NCBI GenBank assembly: GCA_949288145.1
Contig: CASEJD010000022.1
Span: forward strand, 1-39,628
DNA: 39,628 nucleotides
From: an uncultured Coriobacteriia bacterium
Lineage (GTDB): Bacteria; Actinomycetota; Coriobacteriia; Coriobacteriales; Eggerthellaceae
Reading direction: 5' to 3'
The position numbers and the translations under genes are program-made. This document shows positions 23,814 through 30,876 of the stretch, one piece after another; the stretch's first letter is position 1, and every line of letters starts with the position of its first letter. A model generated the notes under the pieces. That model saw only the letters and a program-made list of their open reading frames with translations. It ran no database searches and was not told where the DNA came from.

Positions 23814-23828
23814 TTAATTGGGGATAAC
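23800..23828 (+). promoter_or_regulatory. Promoter of the MFS-CBS exporter
   Basis: TTGACG (23800-23805) and GATAAC (23823-23828) are separated by 17 bases. The -35 lies in the left palindrome, and the right palindrome covers the expected transcription start. The leader would be about 100 bases. Confidence 0.6.
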
Positions 23829-23829
23829 G

Positions 23830-23845
23830 TTTGACGAACGTCAAA
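23830..23845. promoter_or_regulatory. MarR-type operator 2
   Basis: TTTGACGAACGTCAAA is a perfect 7-2-7 palindrome, just downstream of the exporter -10. It shares half-sites and spacing with operator 1. Confidence 0.7.
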
Positions 23846-23932
23846 TGAGAGTCATGTGACACGAGAGCGCGCACCGTCATAGAGCGAAAGGACGGCGCGC
23901 TTTGGTCGGTAGCGATGCGTCAGTAGAAAGGG

Positions 23933-25903
23933 ATGATGCGCAACATGGGTCTGGGGGTCAGTAGAAAGCAGCTCGTCATGGTGGCGGTGCTGTTGTCGGG
24001 CGCGTTGGTCGCGGTGTTGAACATGACGCTGCTCACGCCGGCGTTGCCGTCCATCATGCGTGACGTGAACGTCCCGTCGACCACGGTGCAGTGGCTCACG
24101 TCGGGCTACGCGCTGGTCGAGGCGGTCATCATCCCGCTCGCGGCGTACATGATGGGGCGGCTGTCCACGCGCAAGCTGTTCATCGGCGGCATCGGCCTAT
24201 TCGGCATCGGCAGCCTGGTCGCCGCGCTGGCACCGAGCTTCCCGTTCTTGTTGTTAGGTCGCATCATCCAGGCTGCGTGCACGGGCTTGGTCATGCCTAT
24301 GGTGTTCAGCGTCATCCTGCTCGTGTTCCCGCGTGAGAAGCGCGGCAGCGCCATGGGCATCATCGGGCTCGTCATCGGGTTCGCTCCCACCATCGGCCCC
24401 TCGCTTTCTGGCGTGCTCGTGGACACGGTGGGGTGGCGTGCCATCTTCGTCATCGTCGCGGTCTTGGCTGCGGTGATCGTCGTCATGGCGTGCTTCGTAC
24501 TCGAGAACCATGGCTCGTTCAAACGCTCGAAGTTCGATCCGCTCTCGGTCGTGCTCTCTACGGTGGGCTTGCTGAGCTTGCTCTACGGCCTGTCCACGTT
24601 CAGCTCCTCGACGAACCATGCGGTCACGGTGGCGCTCGTGGTGATGGGCCTTGTCGTGGTGGGGCTCTACGCGCGCCGGCAGCTGAAGCTTGATCAGCCC
24701 ATGCTGCGCGTCGACATCCTGAAGACGAAGAACTACCGGGTGAACGTGATCACGGTCATGATCTTCCAGTCGGCGCTCATCGGCATGGAGACCACCATGC
24801 CCCTCTACATCCAGAACGTGCTCGGCCATTCCGCCACCGTCAGCGGCATGACGCTGCTGCCGGGCGCGCTTCTGGGCGCGTTTACCGGCGTGCTGGCAGG
24901 CCGCCTGTTCGACCGTCATGGCGTGCGCCGACCGGTGTGCATCGGCGCCGTGCTCATCGTAGCCGCCGCGTGCGGTTTCGCGTTCCTGCTCTGGCAGGAT
25001 TCGCCCATCTGGGTCGTCTCGGCAGTGTACGCGTGTATGGTCCTGGGCATGCAGTTCACTATGACGCCGCTTAACACCTGGGGCGTGAACTCGCTGCCGA
25101 ACGACGCCATCCAGCACGCGCAGAGCACGTCCAACACGCTCAACCAGGTGGCGGGTTCCTTCGGCACAGCGTTGCTCGTGTCGATCGCGGCCATGGTCTC
25201 GAACGCGTCGGCACACCTTGAGGGTGCCGCGCAGGCCTACGTGGGCGACCATGCCTCGTTCTGTGCGACGGCGCTCCTTGTGTGCGTGGCGGTCGCCGTC
25301 ATTCTGGCGTTCGTGCGCGATGGAAAGAAGACTGCCGTGATGGCCTCCTCTGTTGGCGAGGCTGGTGCCGAAGCCTCTGGTGCCGCGCAGCCTGGCGCTG
25401 AGCGGACTGGCGCTTCTGCTGCGCCTGCGGGCGAAGACGACGTGAAGCGACCGCAGCCGCTTGTGCGCGATGCCATGAACCCGCATGTTTCCGCGGTGCC
25501 AGCGGGCGCCACGATGGGCGAGGTCATCGCGCTCATGGGCGAAGAGGACACGACCGGCGTCGCCGTGGTGGAGGCAGGCGGCCGCTTGGCGGGCTACGTG
25601 ACCGACGGTGACGTGGCGAACTACCTAGCGCGCCACGACAGCCGCGTCGTGAGCCCGTCGGGCAACGTCCACGCGCTGTTCATGGACGACGACGATTTGC
25701 GCACGCGCCTGAGCGAGCTTTCTTCGGTCAACGTCATGGAACTTGCCACCAAGCACGTGATCACGGTGGACGCAGACCTGCCGCTTGACAAGGCGTGCAC
25801 GGTCCTTGCGGAGCGCAAGATTAAGAAAATGCCCGTCGTCTCCGACGGCAAACTCGTTGGCGCGCTCAGCCGCCGCAACGTGCTCCGCTACCTCATGAAG
25901 TAG
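23933..25903 (+). CDS. DHA2-type MFS drug exporter fused to two CBS domains
   Basis: A 656-aa fusion. Residues 1-465 form an EmrB/QacA-like (DHA2) exporter with about 14 helices and the loop motif MMGRLSTRKLFIGG; this part should expel drugs or other amphiphiles using the proton gradient. A low-complexity Ala/Gly/Glu linker (about 466-508) follows. Two cytoplasmic CBS domains come next: AMNPHVSAVPAGATMGEVI...GYVTDGDVANYL near 512-570 and VITVDADLPLDKACTVLAERKIKKMPVV...RRNVLRYLMK near 605-656. CBS pairs usually bind adenosine nucleotides or S-adenosyl ligands and gate the attached protein, so energy- or nucleotide-sensitive efflux is a plausible inference. There are starts at 23933, 23936 and 23945; AAAGG abuts the first, so 23936 or 23945 may be used. 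The gene lies downstream of MarR operators. Confidence 0.9.
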   Translation: MMRNMGLGVSRKQLVMVAVLLSGALVAVLNMTLLTPALPSIMRDVNVPSTTVQWLTSGYALVEAVIIPLAAYMMGRLSTRKLFIGGIGLFGIGSLVAALAPSFPFLLLGRIIQAACTGLVMPMVFSVILLVFPREKRGSAMGIIGLVIGFAPTIGPSLSGVLVDTVGWRAIFVIVAVLAAVIVVMACFVLENHGSFKRSKFDPLSVVLSTVGLLSLLYGLSTFSSSTNHAVTVALVVMGLVVVGLYARRQLKLDQPMLRVDILKTKNYRVNVITVMIFQSALIGMETTMPLYIQNVLGHSATVSGMTLLPGALLGAFTGVLAGRLFDRHGVRRPVCIGAVLIVAAACGFAFLLWQDSPIWVVSAVYACMVLGMQFTMTPLNTWGVNSLPNDAIQHAQSTSNTLNQVAGSFGTALLVSIAAMVSNASAHLEGAAQAYVGDHASFCATALLVCVAVAVILAFVRDGKKTAVMASSVGEAGAEASGAAQPGAERTGASAAPAGEDDVKRPQPLVRDAMNPHVSAVPAGATMGEVIALMGEEDTTGVAVVEAGGRLAGYVTDGDVANYLARHDSRVVSPSGNVHALFMDDDDLRTRLSELSSVNVMELATKHVITVDADLPLDKACTVLAERKIKKMPVVSDGKLVGALSRRNVLRYLMK

Positions 25904-25973
25904 CAGAAACTTGCGGCTCCGAGGTGTCGGCGACAACCCTCCCGACGCGCCTTCACGGCACTGATGGCAGCTT

Positions 25974-26003
25974 TCGGGCGTGCGGGCTCTCAAGCACGCC
26001 CGA
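25974..26003 (+). terminator. Hairpin after the MFS-CBS gene
   Basis: TCGGGCGTGC (25974-25983) pairs with GCACGCCCGA (25994-26003). It lies 70 bases past the exporter stop, just before the stronger terminator, and has no T tail. Confidence 0.4.
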
Positions 26004-26009
26004 TACGAA

Positions 26010-26047
26010 GCAGCCCCCTTCTCCTGAACGAAGGAGAAGGGGGCTGC
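26010..26047. terminator. Bidirectional terminator, 16-bp stem
   Basis: Positions 26010-26025 pair perfectly with 26032-26047 around a 6-base loop. It lies between the converging exporter and antiporter genes and should stop both. Confidence 0.75.
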
Positions 26048-26142
26048 GCGCATGGTGGGATGGGGTGCGAGGGGCGTTGCGATCCTGCGCCTGAGCGGGC
26101 GGTGTGCGCTTCGGGCGCTTGGCGAGGAGCAGCGCGGCTCGC

Positions 26143-27423
26143 TTATCGGCCGTCGTCCTCGCGGTGCTCCGGGTCGACGTCCTCATCGTCCTCGTGCGAG
26201 GCGGCGCCGCCCCAGTGGCCGCGGATGCGCTCGATGGGGTGCGCCTCGACCACGCGGTAGGTGGCAGAGGCCAGCAGCGGCATGATGAGCACGGTGAGCG
26301 CGCCCGCCGAGACGAAGACTGACGCGGTGGAAGCGTCCATGGCGCCTGCCGTCACGGCGACGGAGGTCACGGCGACGATGAGCGGGAGTGCCGTGGTGCA
26401 GTAGATGGCAACCGTGGCATGGTTGTTCGTGCCGAGCTGCTTGACCTCGGGGTCCTTGTCGCGGGCCATGGAGATGAAGATCGGCACGGCGCGGATGAGC
26501 ACGAGCATGACGATGAACAGCACAAGCAAATCGGGCTGTTCGGCGACGGCCGTGAGGTCGATCTTCGCGCCGGAGATGACGAAGAACAGCGGGATGAGGA
26601 AGCCGTAACCGATGGCATCGAGCTTGTGTTCGAGCATCTCGTCGCCTTCGGGGATGACATAGCGCAGGATGAAGCCTGCCGCGAACGCGCCGAGCACGAT
26701 GTCAAGGTCGAAGAGCGAGGATATGGCCACGAGCACGATGAGCAGCAGCATGGTCACGCGCACGAAGGTCTGCGAAGTGGTCTGGCGTCCTTCGAAGAGC
26801 ACGCGCGCGATGGGACCGTTCGAGCTGGAGGCTCGGTGGCCGAAGCGGCCGACGAGCACCGCGATGAGGACGAATGCCACGAGGATGACGACGGTGACCC
26901 ACGTGGCGCGCGTGGAGAGCAGAAGTGCCATGGCGAGCACCGGAGCGAGTTCGCCCCAGGTGCCGTATGCGAGGATGGACTCGCCGATGCGCGTCTCCAT
27001 GAGGCCGCGCTCCTTCAGGATGGGCATGAGCGCGCCGATGGCGGTGGTGGTGAGCGCGATGGTGACGGCCAGGCCGTCCAGGCCGCGCGCCGAAACGCCG
27101 GTGAAGACGTGCACCGCGCCGAAGGCGAGCGCGAGTGTCACCGCCCACGTGGCCAGGCCGCGCTTGCCCTCGCGGCCGGTGATGGTCTTGGGGTTAATCT
27201 CGTAGCCGGCCAGCAGGAAGAGCATGGCGCAACCCAAGTCAGAGAGCAGAAGCACGCTCTCGTCGAGCCAGATCTCGTTCAGGAGCGAGGGGCCCAGCAC
27301 GGCGCCGCCAATGAGCAGCAGCACGGTCTCTGGGATGGGGCGGCGCGGGATGAGGCGCGCGATGACGGGGGCCGCCGCCGCGACGAGCGCGATGATGGCG
27401 AGCGAGATGAAATCGTGGGTCAT
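26143..27423 (-). CDS. CPA2-family cation/proton antiporter
   Basis: A 426-aa membrane protein with about 12-13 helices, resembling the Na+/H+ exchanger domain of the Kef/NapA (CPA2) group. Typical features are LLIGGAVLGPSLLNEIWL, the LLFLLAGYEINPKTI segment, the ELAPVLAM and TTTAIGALMPIL cores and the late FFVISGAKIDLTAV helix. It should exchange Na+ or K+ for protons. No TrkA-N or other regulatory domain follows; the C-terminus is a short His/Asp/Glu-rich tail (HEDDEDVDPEHREDD), perhaps regulatory or metal-binding. I chose the ATG at 27423, which has AGGA 6 bases upstream; the frame opens further but only with a TTG lacking a site. The gene is monocistronic. Confidence 0.85.
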   Translation of the reverse strand: MTHDFISLAIIALVAAAAPVIARLIPRRPIPETVLLLIGGAVLGPSLLNEIWLDESVLLLSDLGCAMLFLLAGYEINPKTITGREGKRGLATWAVTLALAFGAVHVFTGVSARGLDGLAVTIALTTTAIGALMPILKERGLMETRIGESILAYGTWGELAPVLAMALLLSTRATWVTVVILVAFVLIAVLVGRFGHRASSSNGPIARVLFEGRQTTSQTFVRVTMLLLIVLVAISSLFDLDIVLGAFAAGFILRYVIPEGDEMLEHKLDAIGYGFLIPLFFVISGAKIDLTAVAEQPDLLVLFIVMLVLIRAVPIFISMARDKDPEVKQLGTNNHATVAIYCTTALPLIVAVTSVAVTAGAMDASTASVFVSAGALTVLIMPLLASATYRVVEAHPIERIRGHWGGAASHEDDEDVDPEHREDDGR

Positions 27424-27460
27424 AGGTCTTCCTGCGGTCAGGGCAGGCTGAATGCCTGTC

Positions 27461-27488
27461 AAGTTGTATTGGGCAACTTTTCAATATA
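27461..27488 (-). promoter_or_regulatory. Candidate antiporter promoter with inverted repeat
   Basis: On the minus strand TATATT (27483-27488) can serve as -10; no good -35 is seen. Just downstream AAGTTG/CAACTT (27461-27466 and 27474-27479) forms a 6-7-6 inverted repeat over the likely transcription start, a possible operator. Confidence 0.35.
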
Positions 27489-27618
27489 CCGGTTTTGGCC
27501 AGCCGAAGACGCGCAATCATTGGTTGAAAGGGCCGATGACGAGAATTCCGCGCAGCGAAACATGGGGTACGCGACCGCTGAGCGCATACCTGCTCCCTGC
27601 ACGCGAGGCGCAAGCAGG

Positions 27619-27638
27619 GTGCTCAGTTTTGTGAGCAC
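27619..27638 (-). terminator. Short hairpin overlapping the kinase stop codon
   Basis: GTGCTCA (27619-27625) pairs with TGAGCAC (27632-27638) around the last codons of the minus-strand kinase gene. It is short and lacks a T tail, so its role is uncertain. Confidence 0.25.
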
Positions 27639-29230
27639 TCGTCCTCCGGGAACACGAGCGTCGCGGCGAAGCCCGTACCCGGGCCTTCGCTGGCGAAGAG
27701 CACGGTGCCGCCATGGGCGCGGGCGATACCGCGCACGAGCAACAGTCCCAGGCCGTGGGCGGCGATGCCGTCACCTCGGCGCTGCGCCGCGTCGCCCAGG
27801 CTCGCGGGGCCGTTCTGCAGGTCCACGAGCGCGGCGGCGTCCACGCCCGCGCCATTGTCTGCCACGCGGACGTACCAGGCGGTGCCCGGGCGCACGCCAC
27901 CAGGGAACGCGACGGCGGACGCGTCGCCGATGCCCAGGCTCACGTCGATGCGGCAGCCGTCCGGGTTGTGGGTGACGGCGTTCTGCAGGAGGTTCCGCAG
28001 CGCGCGGCCGAGCAGGCGCCGGTCGGCGCGGAATCTCACGTCGGCGGCGCGCGGGTCCACGTCGAGCGAGAGCTCGTAGAGCGCGGGGTCGACGCTGTCG
28101 ACGAACTCTGCCACCGTCGTCCGCGCGAGCGCGGCGGGGGAGAGCTCCTCGGGGCGCATGGGTTGCAGGTCATACTCCAGGTGGGAGGCGAGGTTCAAAT
28201 CCTCCACCAGATCGCGCATCTTCATGCTCTGTGCGCGGATGATGGACGCCTCGGTGCGGGCGCGCTCGGGCACGGTCTTGTCGTCGGCGATGCGGTCGGC
28301 GTATCCCATCACCATGGACAGAGGCGTGCGGACGTCGTGCGAGACGCCGCTGATCCAGTTCGCCCGTGCGCTGTCTTTCGCGCGAATGACGTCGGATGCG
28401 GCGTTCACGTCGCTTGCGATGTCGGCAAGCTCGCCGTGCGCTTCGACGGAGGCGGGCTCTCCCTTCGCAAGCTTGCCGATGCCTTCGGAGATGGGCTCGA
28501 TGCCCTTCACGACCGACCGGCGCGAGATGACGTAGGCAACAAACAAAAAAGCGAGGTCAACGAACAGGATGACGGCCGCACCCGCGCCGAGCGAGGCGAA
28601 CGAGCTTCCTGAGAATGACGTCGTGGGGAAGACGACGCGGCTATTCTTGGGGTACACGAGTACGAGCAGCGTGTCCGCGCCCACGCTCGCCTCGCCGGCG
28701 ACGGAGTCGTCGCTTTGCGGCGTCTCGGCGTCGGACGCGTCGACGATCGGGTTGTCGGCCGGCGTGTAGACGAAGGCCGGGTGCCCGTCGAACGCGCCGT
28801 AGTGCGCCACGAGCGCGATGTCCTGCGCGGTGGCGGGCAGGACGGCGTTGTCCGGCGCGCCCTTGCTCGTCCAGACGACGCTGCCGTTCGCGGCCATGAG
28901 GAATCCCCACACGCCCTCGGCGTCAAGGCGCTCTTCCATCTCGGGCGCAAGCCGCCAGCCGTCCTCTTCCTGCTCAAGCGAGGCGCACACGCGCGTGGAG
29001 AGCTGCGTGGGGCCAGTGGTCTCGTCGGCGCCGCCCTGCATGCCGTAGACGGCGATGGCCACGTACAGCACGAAGTCCACAACGACGATGGCGAAGAGGA
29101 GCGCGCAGAACAGCAGGAAGTACTTGCCTACGAACACGGTGATGCCGCCCGAGCGTCGGCGCTCGCGACGGCGGGCGCGCTCCTGCGTGCGCGCCTGGGC
29201 AGGGTGGACAGGGTTGGACGGGCGCTTCAT
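27623..29230 (-). CDS. Sensor histidine kinase with extracellular domain
   Basis: A 535-aa membrane sensor kinase. After a basic cytoplasmic start there is a TM near 30-62, an extracellular domain of about 140 residues, a second TM near 206-232 and a short linker. The HisKA box is WISGVSHDVRTPLSMVMGYADRI with His298. The HATPase has NLLQNAVTHN (N box), VADNGAGVD and GLGLLLVRGIARAHGG. It should phosphorylate the response regulator, whose gene overlaps its start by four bases (ATGA). It is divergent from an ABC pair like BceAB. Classical BceS-type kinases have almost no extracellular loop and sense through the permease; this one has its own sensor domain, so signal detection may differ. The ligand is unknown. 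Confidence 0.92.
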   Translation of the reverse strand: MKRPSNPVHPAQARTQERARRRERRRSGGITVFVGKYFLLFCALLFAIVVVDFVLYVAIAVYGMQGGADETTGPTQLSTRVCASLEQEEDGWRLAPEMEERLDAEGVWGFLMAANGSVVWTSKGAPDNAVLPATAQDIALVAHYGAFDGHPAFVYTPADNPIVDASDAETPQSDDSVAGEASVGADTLLVLVYPKNSRVVFPTTSFSGSSFASLGAGAAVILFVDLAFLFVAYVISRRSVVKGIEPISEGIGKLAKGEPASVEAHGELADIASDVNAASDVIRAKDSARANWISGVSHDVRTPLSMVMGYADRIADDKTVPERARTEASIIRAQSMKMRDLVEDLNLASHLEYDLQPMRPEELSPAALARTTVAEFVDSVDPALYELSLDVDPRAADVRFRADRRLLGRALRNLLQNAVTHNPDGCRIDVSLGIGDASAVAFPGGVRPGTAWYVRVADNGAGVDAAALVDLQNGPASLGDAAQRRGDGIAAHGLGLLLVRGIARAHGGTVLFASEGPGTGFAATLVFPEDECSQN

Positions 29231-29949
29231 GCGCGCTTCCTGACGTTCAGCCGGTAGCCGAGCCCCTTCGCGGTGACGAGGCTTTCAGGACGGGACGGGT
29301 CCGCCTCGATCTTCTCGCGCAGGCGGCGCACGTGGGTCATGAGCGAGTTCTCGTAGCCGAAGCACGCCGGCCCCCACAGCTCCTCGCACAAAGCGTCGAT
29401 CGTGACGATGCGCCCGGCGTTGCGCGCGAGCGCCTCGAGCAGCGAGAGCTCCTTGGCCGTGAGCTGCGCCGTGGTGCCGTCGGCGCGGTGGACCTCGGCG
29501 TTGTCCATATCGACCGTGCAGGCGGCGAGCGCAAGCTCCGCGTTGGCGGCGTCCTGCGGGTAGCAGCGTCGCAGGATGGCGCCGATGCGCAGCGTGAGTT
29601 CCTGCGGCAAGAACGGCTTCACCAGGTAGTCGTCCGCGCCAAGCGTGAGGCCCGAAAGGCGGTCCTCGGGACGGTCCTTCGCCGTGAGGAACATGACGGG
29701 CAGGCGCGGGTCCATGGCGCGCAGCTGCCGCGCGAGCGAGAAGCCGTCGCCGTCGGGCAGCATGACGTCGAGCAGCGCGAACTCCGGCGCGAACCGCTGG
29801 AACTCCGCCAGCGCCTCTGCATGGTCCGCGGCGAACGCAAGGTTCGTATACCCCTCGTCTTCCAGCACCGCGCGCACGAGCGCGCGGATCTCCGGCGCGT
29901 CGTCAACGACGAGCAGGCGTTTCGTGTGTATGCGGTCGATGGCTCCCAT
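29227..29949 (-). CDS. OmpR-family response regulator
   Basis: A 240-aa two-domain regulator. The receiver has VVDDAPE (Asp16 and Asp17), phospho-acceptor Asp61 in FALLDVMLPDGDG, Thr in FLTAKDR and Lys in LVKPF. The C-terminal winged helix (about 140-238) has LTAKELSLLEALARNAGRIVT and SLMTHVRRLREKIEADP with the family ending GYRLNV. It is partnered with the kinase (ATGA overlap). It probably activates the divergent ABC operon, where a pair of GTwAGGA direct repeats 11 bp apart (30000-30017) is a plausible site. No clear ribosome binding site precedes the ATG at 29949, while a -10 lies six bases upstream, so the message is probably leaderless. Confidence 0.92.
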   Translation of the reverse strand: MGAIDRIHTKRLLVVDDAPEIRALVRAVLEDEGYTNLAFAADHAEALAEFQRFAPEFALLDVMLPDGDGFSLARQLRAMDPRLPVMFLTAKDRPEDRLSGLTLGADDYLVKPFLPQELTLRIGAILRRCYPQDAANAELALAACTVDMDNAEVHRADGTTAQLTAKELSLLEALARNAGRIVTIDALCEELWGPACFGYENSLMTHVRRLREKIEADPSRPESLVTAKGLGYRLNVRKRA

Positions 29950-29955
29950 GCGCCC

Positions 29956-29984
29956 ATTCTTGCAGCCGCCCCGGCGCCTCGCAA
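29956..29984 (-). promoter_or_regulatory. Promoter of the response regulator, apparently leaderless
   Basis: On the minus strand TTGCGA (29979-29984) and AAGAAT (29956-29961) have a 17-base spacer, and six bases separate the -10 from the ATG. The arrangement is the same as for acpS. Confidence 0.5.
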
Positions 29985-29999
29985 GCGATGGGCAGGAAA

Positions 30000-30017
30000 G
30001 TTAGGAAAACGTAAGGA
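30000..30017 (+). promoter_or_regulatory. Direct repeat upstream of the ABC operon
   Basis: GTTAGGA (30000-30006) and GTAAGGA (30011-30017) lie 11 bp apart start to start. This is the spacing of OmpR-family binding sites. They are about 75-90 bases before the ABC ATPase gene. Binding by the adjacent regulator is inference. Confidence 0.4.
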
Positions 30018-30090
30018 CGGCGCCAGGACCGCGCAAGGCTGCCTCGCGAGCATAGGGTGCGAGCAATTCACCCGATTGAAAGGAGCCCCC

Positions 30091-30876
30091 ATGGCAACTC
30101 AGTGCGCGCTCGACGTGCGCAACGTCACGAAGGTGTACGGCGGCCGCGGCAAGCGGACTGACGTCGCGCGGACCATCGCGCTCGAGAACGTGAGCATGCA
30201 GGTGGCGCCCGGCGAGTTCGTCGCCATCATGGGGCCGTCGGGCTCCGGCAAATCCACGCTGCTCAACTGCATCAGCACCATCGACGTGCCCACGAGCGGA
30301 CAGATCGTCATCGGCGGGCGCAACGTGGAGCGGCTGTCCCGTCGCGAGGTGGCGCGCTTCCGCCGCGACGAGCTGGGCTTCGTCTTCCAGGACGCGAACC
30401 TGCTCGACACGCTGACCGCCTACGAGAACATCGCGCTCGCGCTCACCATCAAGCACGTGCCCGCGCGCGAGGTGGACGTGCGCGTGCGCGAGCTGGCGCG
30501 CACGCTGGGCATTTCCGACGTGCTCGAGAAATACCCGCACCAGCTTTCGGGCGGTCAGCGCCAGCGCGTCGCCGCGGCGCGTGCCACGGTGGGCGACCCG
30601 ACGCTCGTCCTGGCCGACGAGCCCACCGGCGCGCTGGACTCCAAGAGCGCGAAAACCCTGCTCGAGACGTTCTCGCTGCTGAACCAACGCGGGTCGACCA
30701 TCGTCATGGTGACGCACGACAGCTTCACCGCCAGCTGCACCGAGCGCGTCGTCTTCATCAAGGACGGTCACTTGTGGGGCCACTTGGAGCGCGGTGGCAA
30801 GGACCGCAAGGCGTTCTTCGCCGACATCGTGTCGGTCACGACGAAGCTGGGAGGCGACCAAGATGATGTTCTGTAA
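30091..30876 (+). CDS. ABC transporter ATPase, BceA/LolD-like
   Basis: A 261-aa nucleotide-binding subunit. Walker A is GPSGSGKSTLLN near 50, the Q-loop is FVFQDANLLDTLTAYENI, the signature is LSGGQRQRVAAARA, Walker B is LVLADEPTGALDSKS and the switch His is in MVTHDS. This matches the MacB/LolD/BceA class that works with FtsX-type permeases and drives shape changes, not classical transport. AAAGGAG lies 5 bases before the ATG at 30091. The gene overlaps the permease start by 14 bases. With the divergent two-component pair it forms a likely antimicrobial-peptide detoxification module (family knowledge; ligand not known). The C-terminal about 25 residues extend past the usual end. Confidence 0.93.
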   Translation: MATQCALDVRNVTKVYGGRGKRTDVARTIALENVSMQVAPGEFVAIMGPSGSGKSTLLNCISTIDVPTSGQIVIGGRNVERLSRREVARFRRDELGFVFQDANLLDTLTAYENIALALTIKHVPAREVDVRVRELARTLGISDVLEKYPHQLSGGQRQRVAAARATVGDPTLVLADEPTGALDSKSAKTLLETFSLLNQRGSTIVMVTHDSFTASCTERVVFIKDGHLWGHLERGGKDRKAFFADIVSVTTKLGGDQDDVL

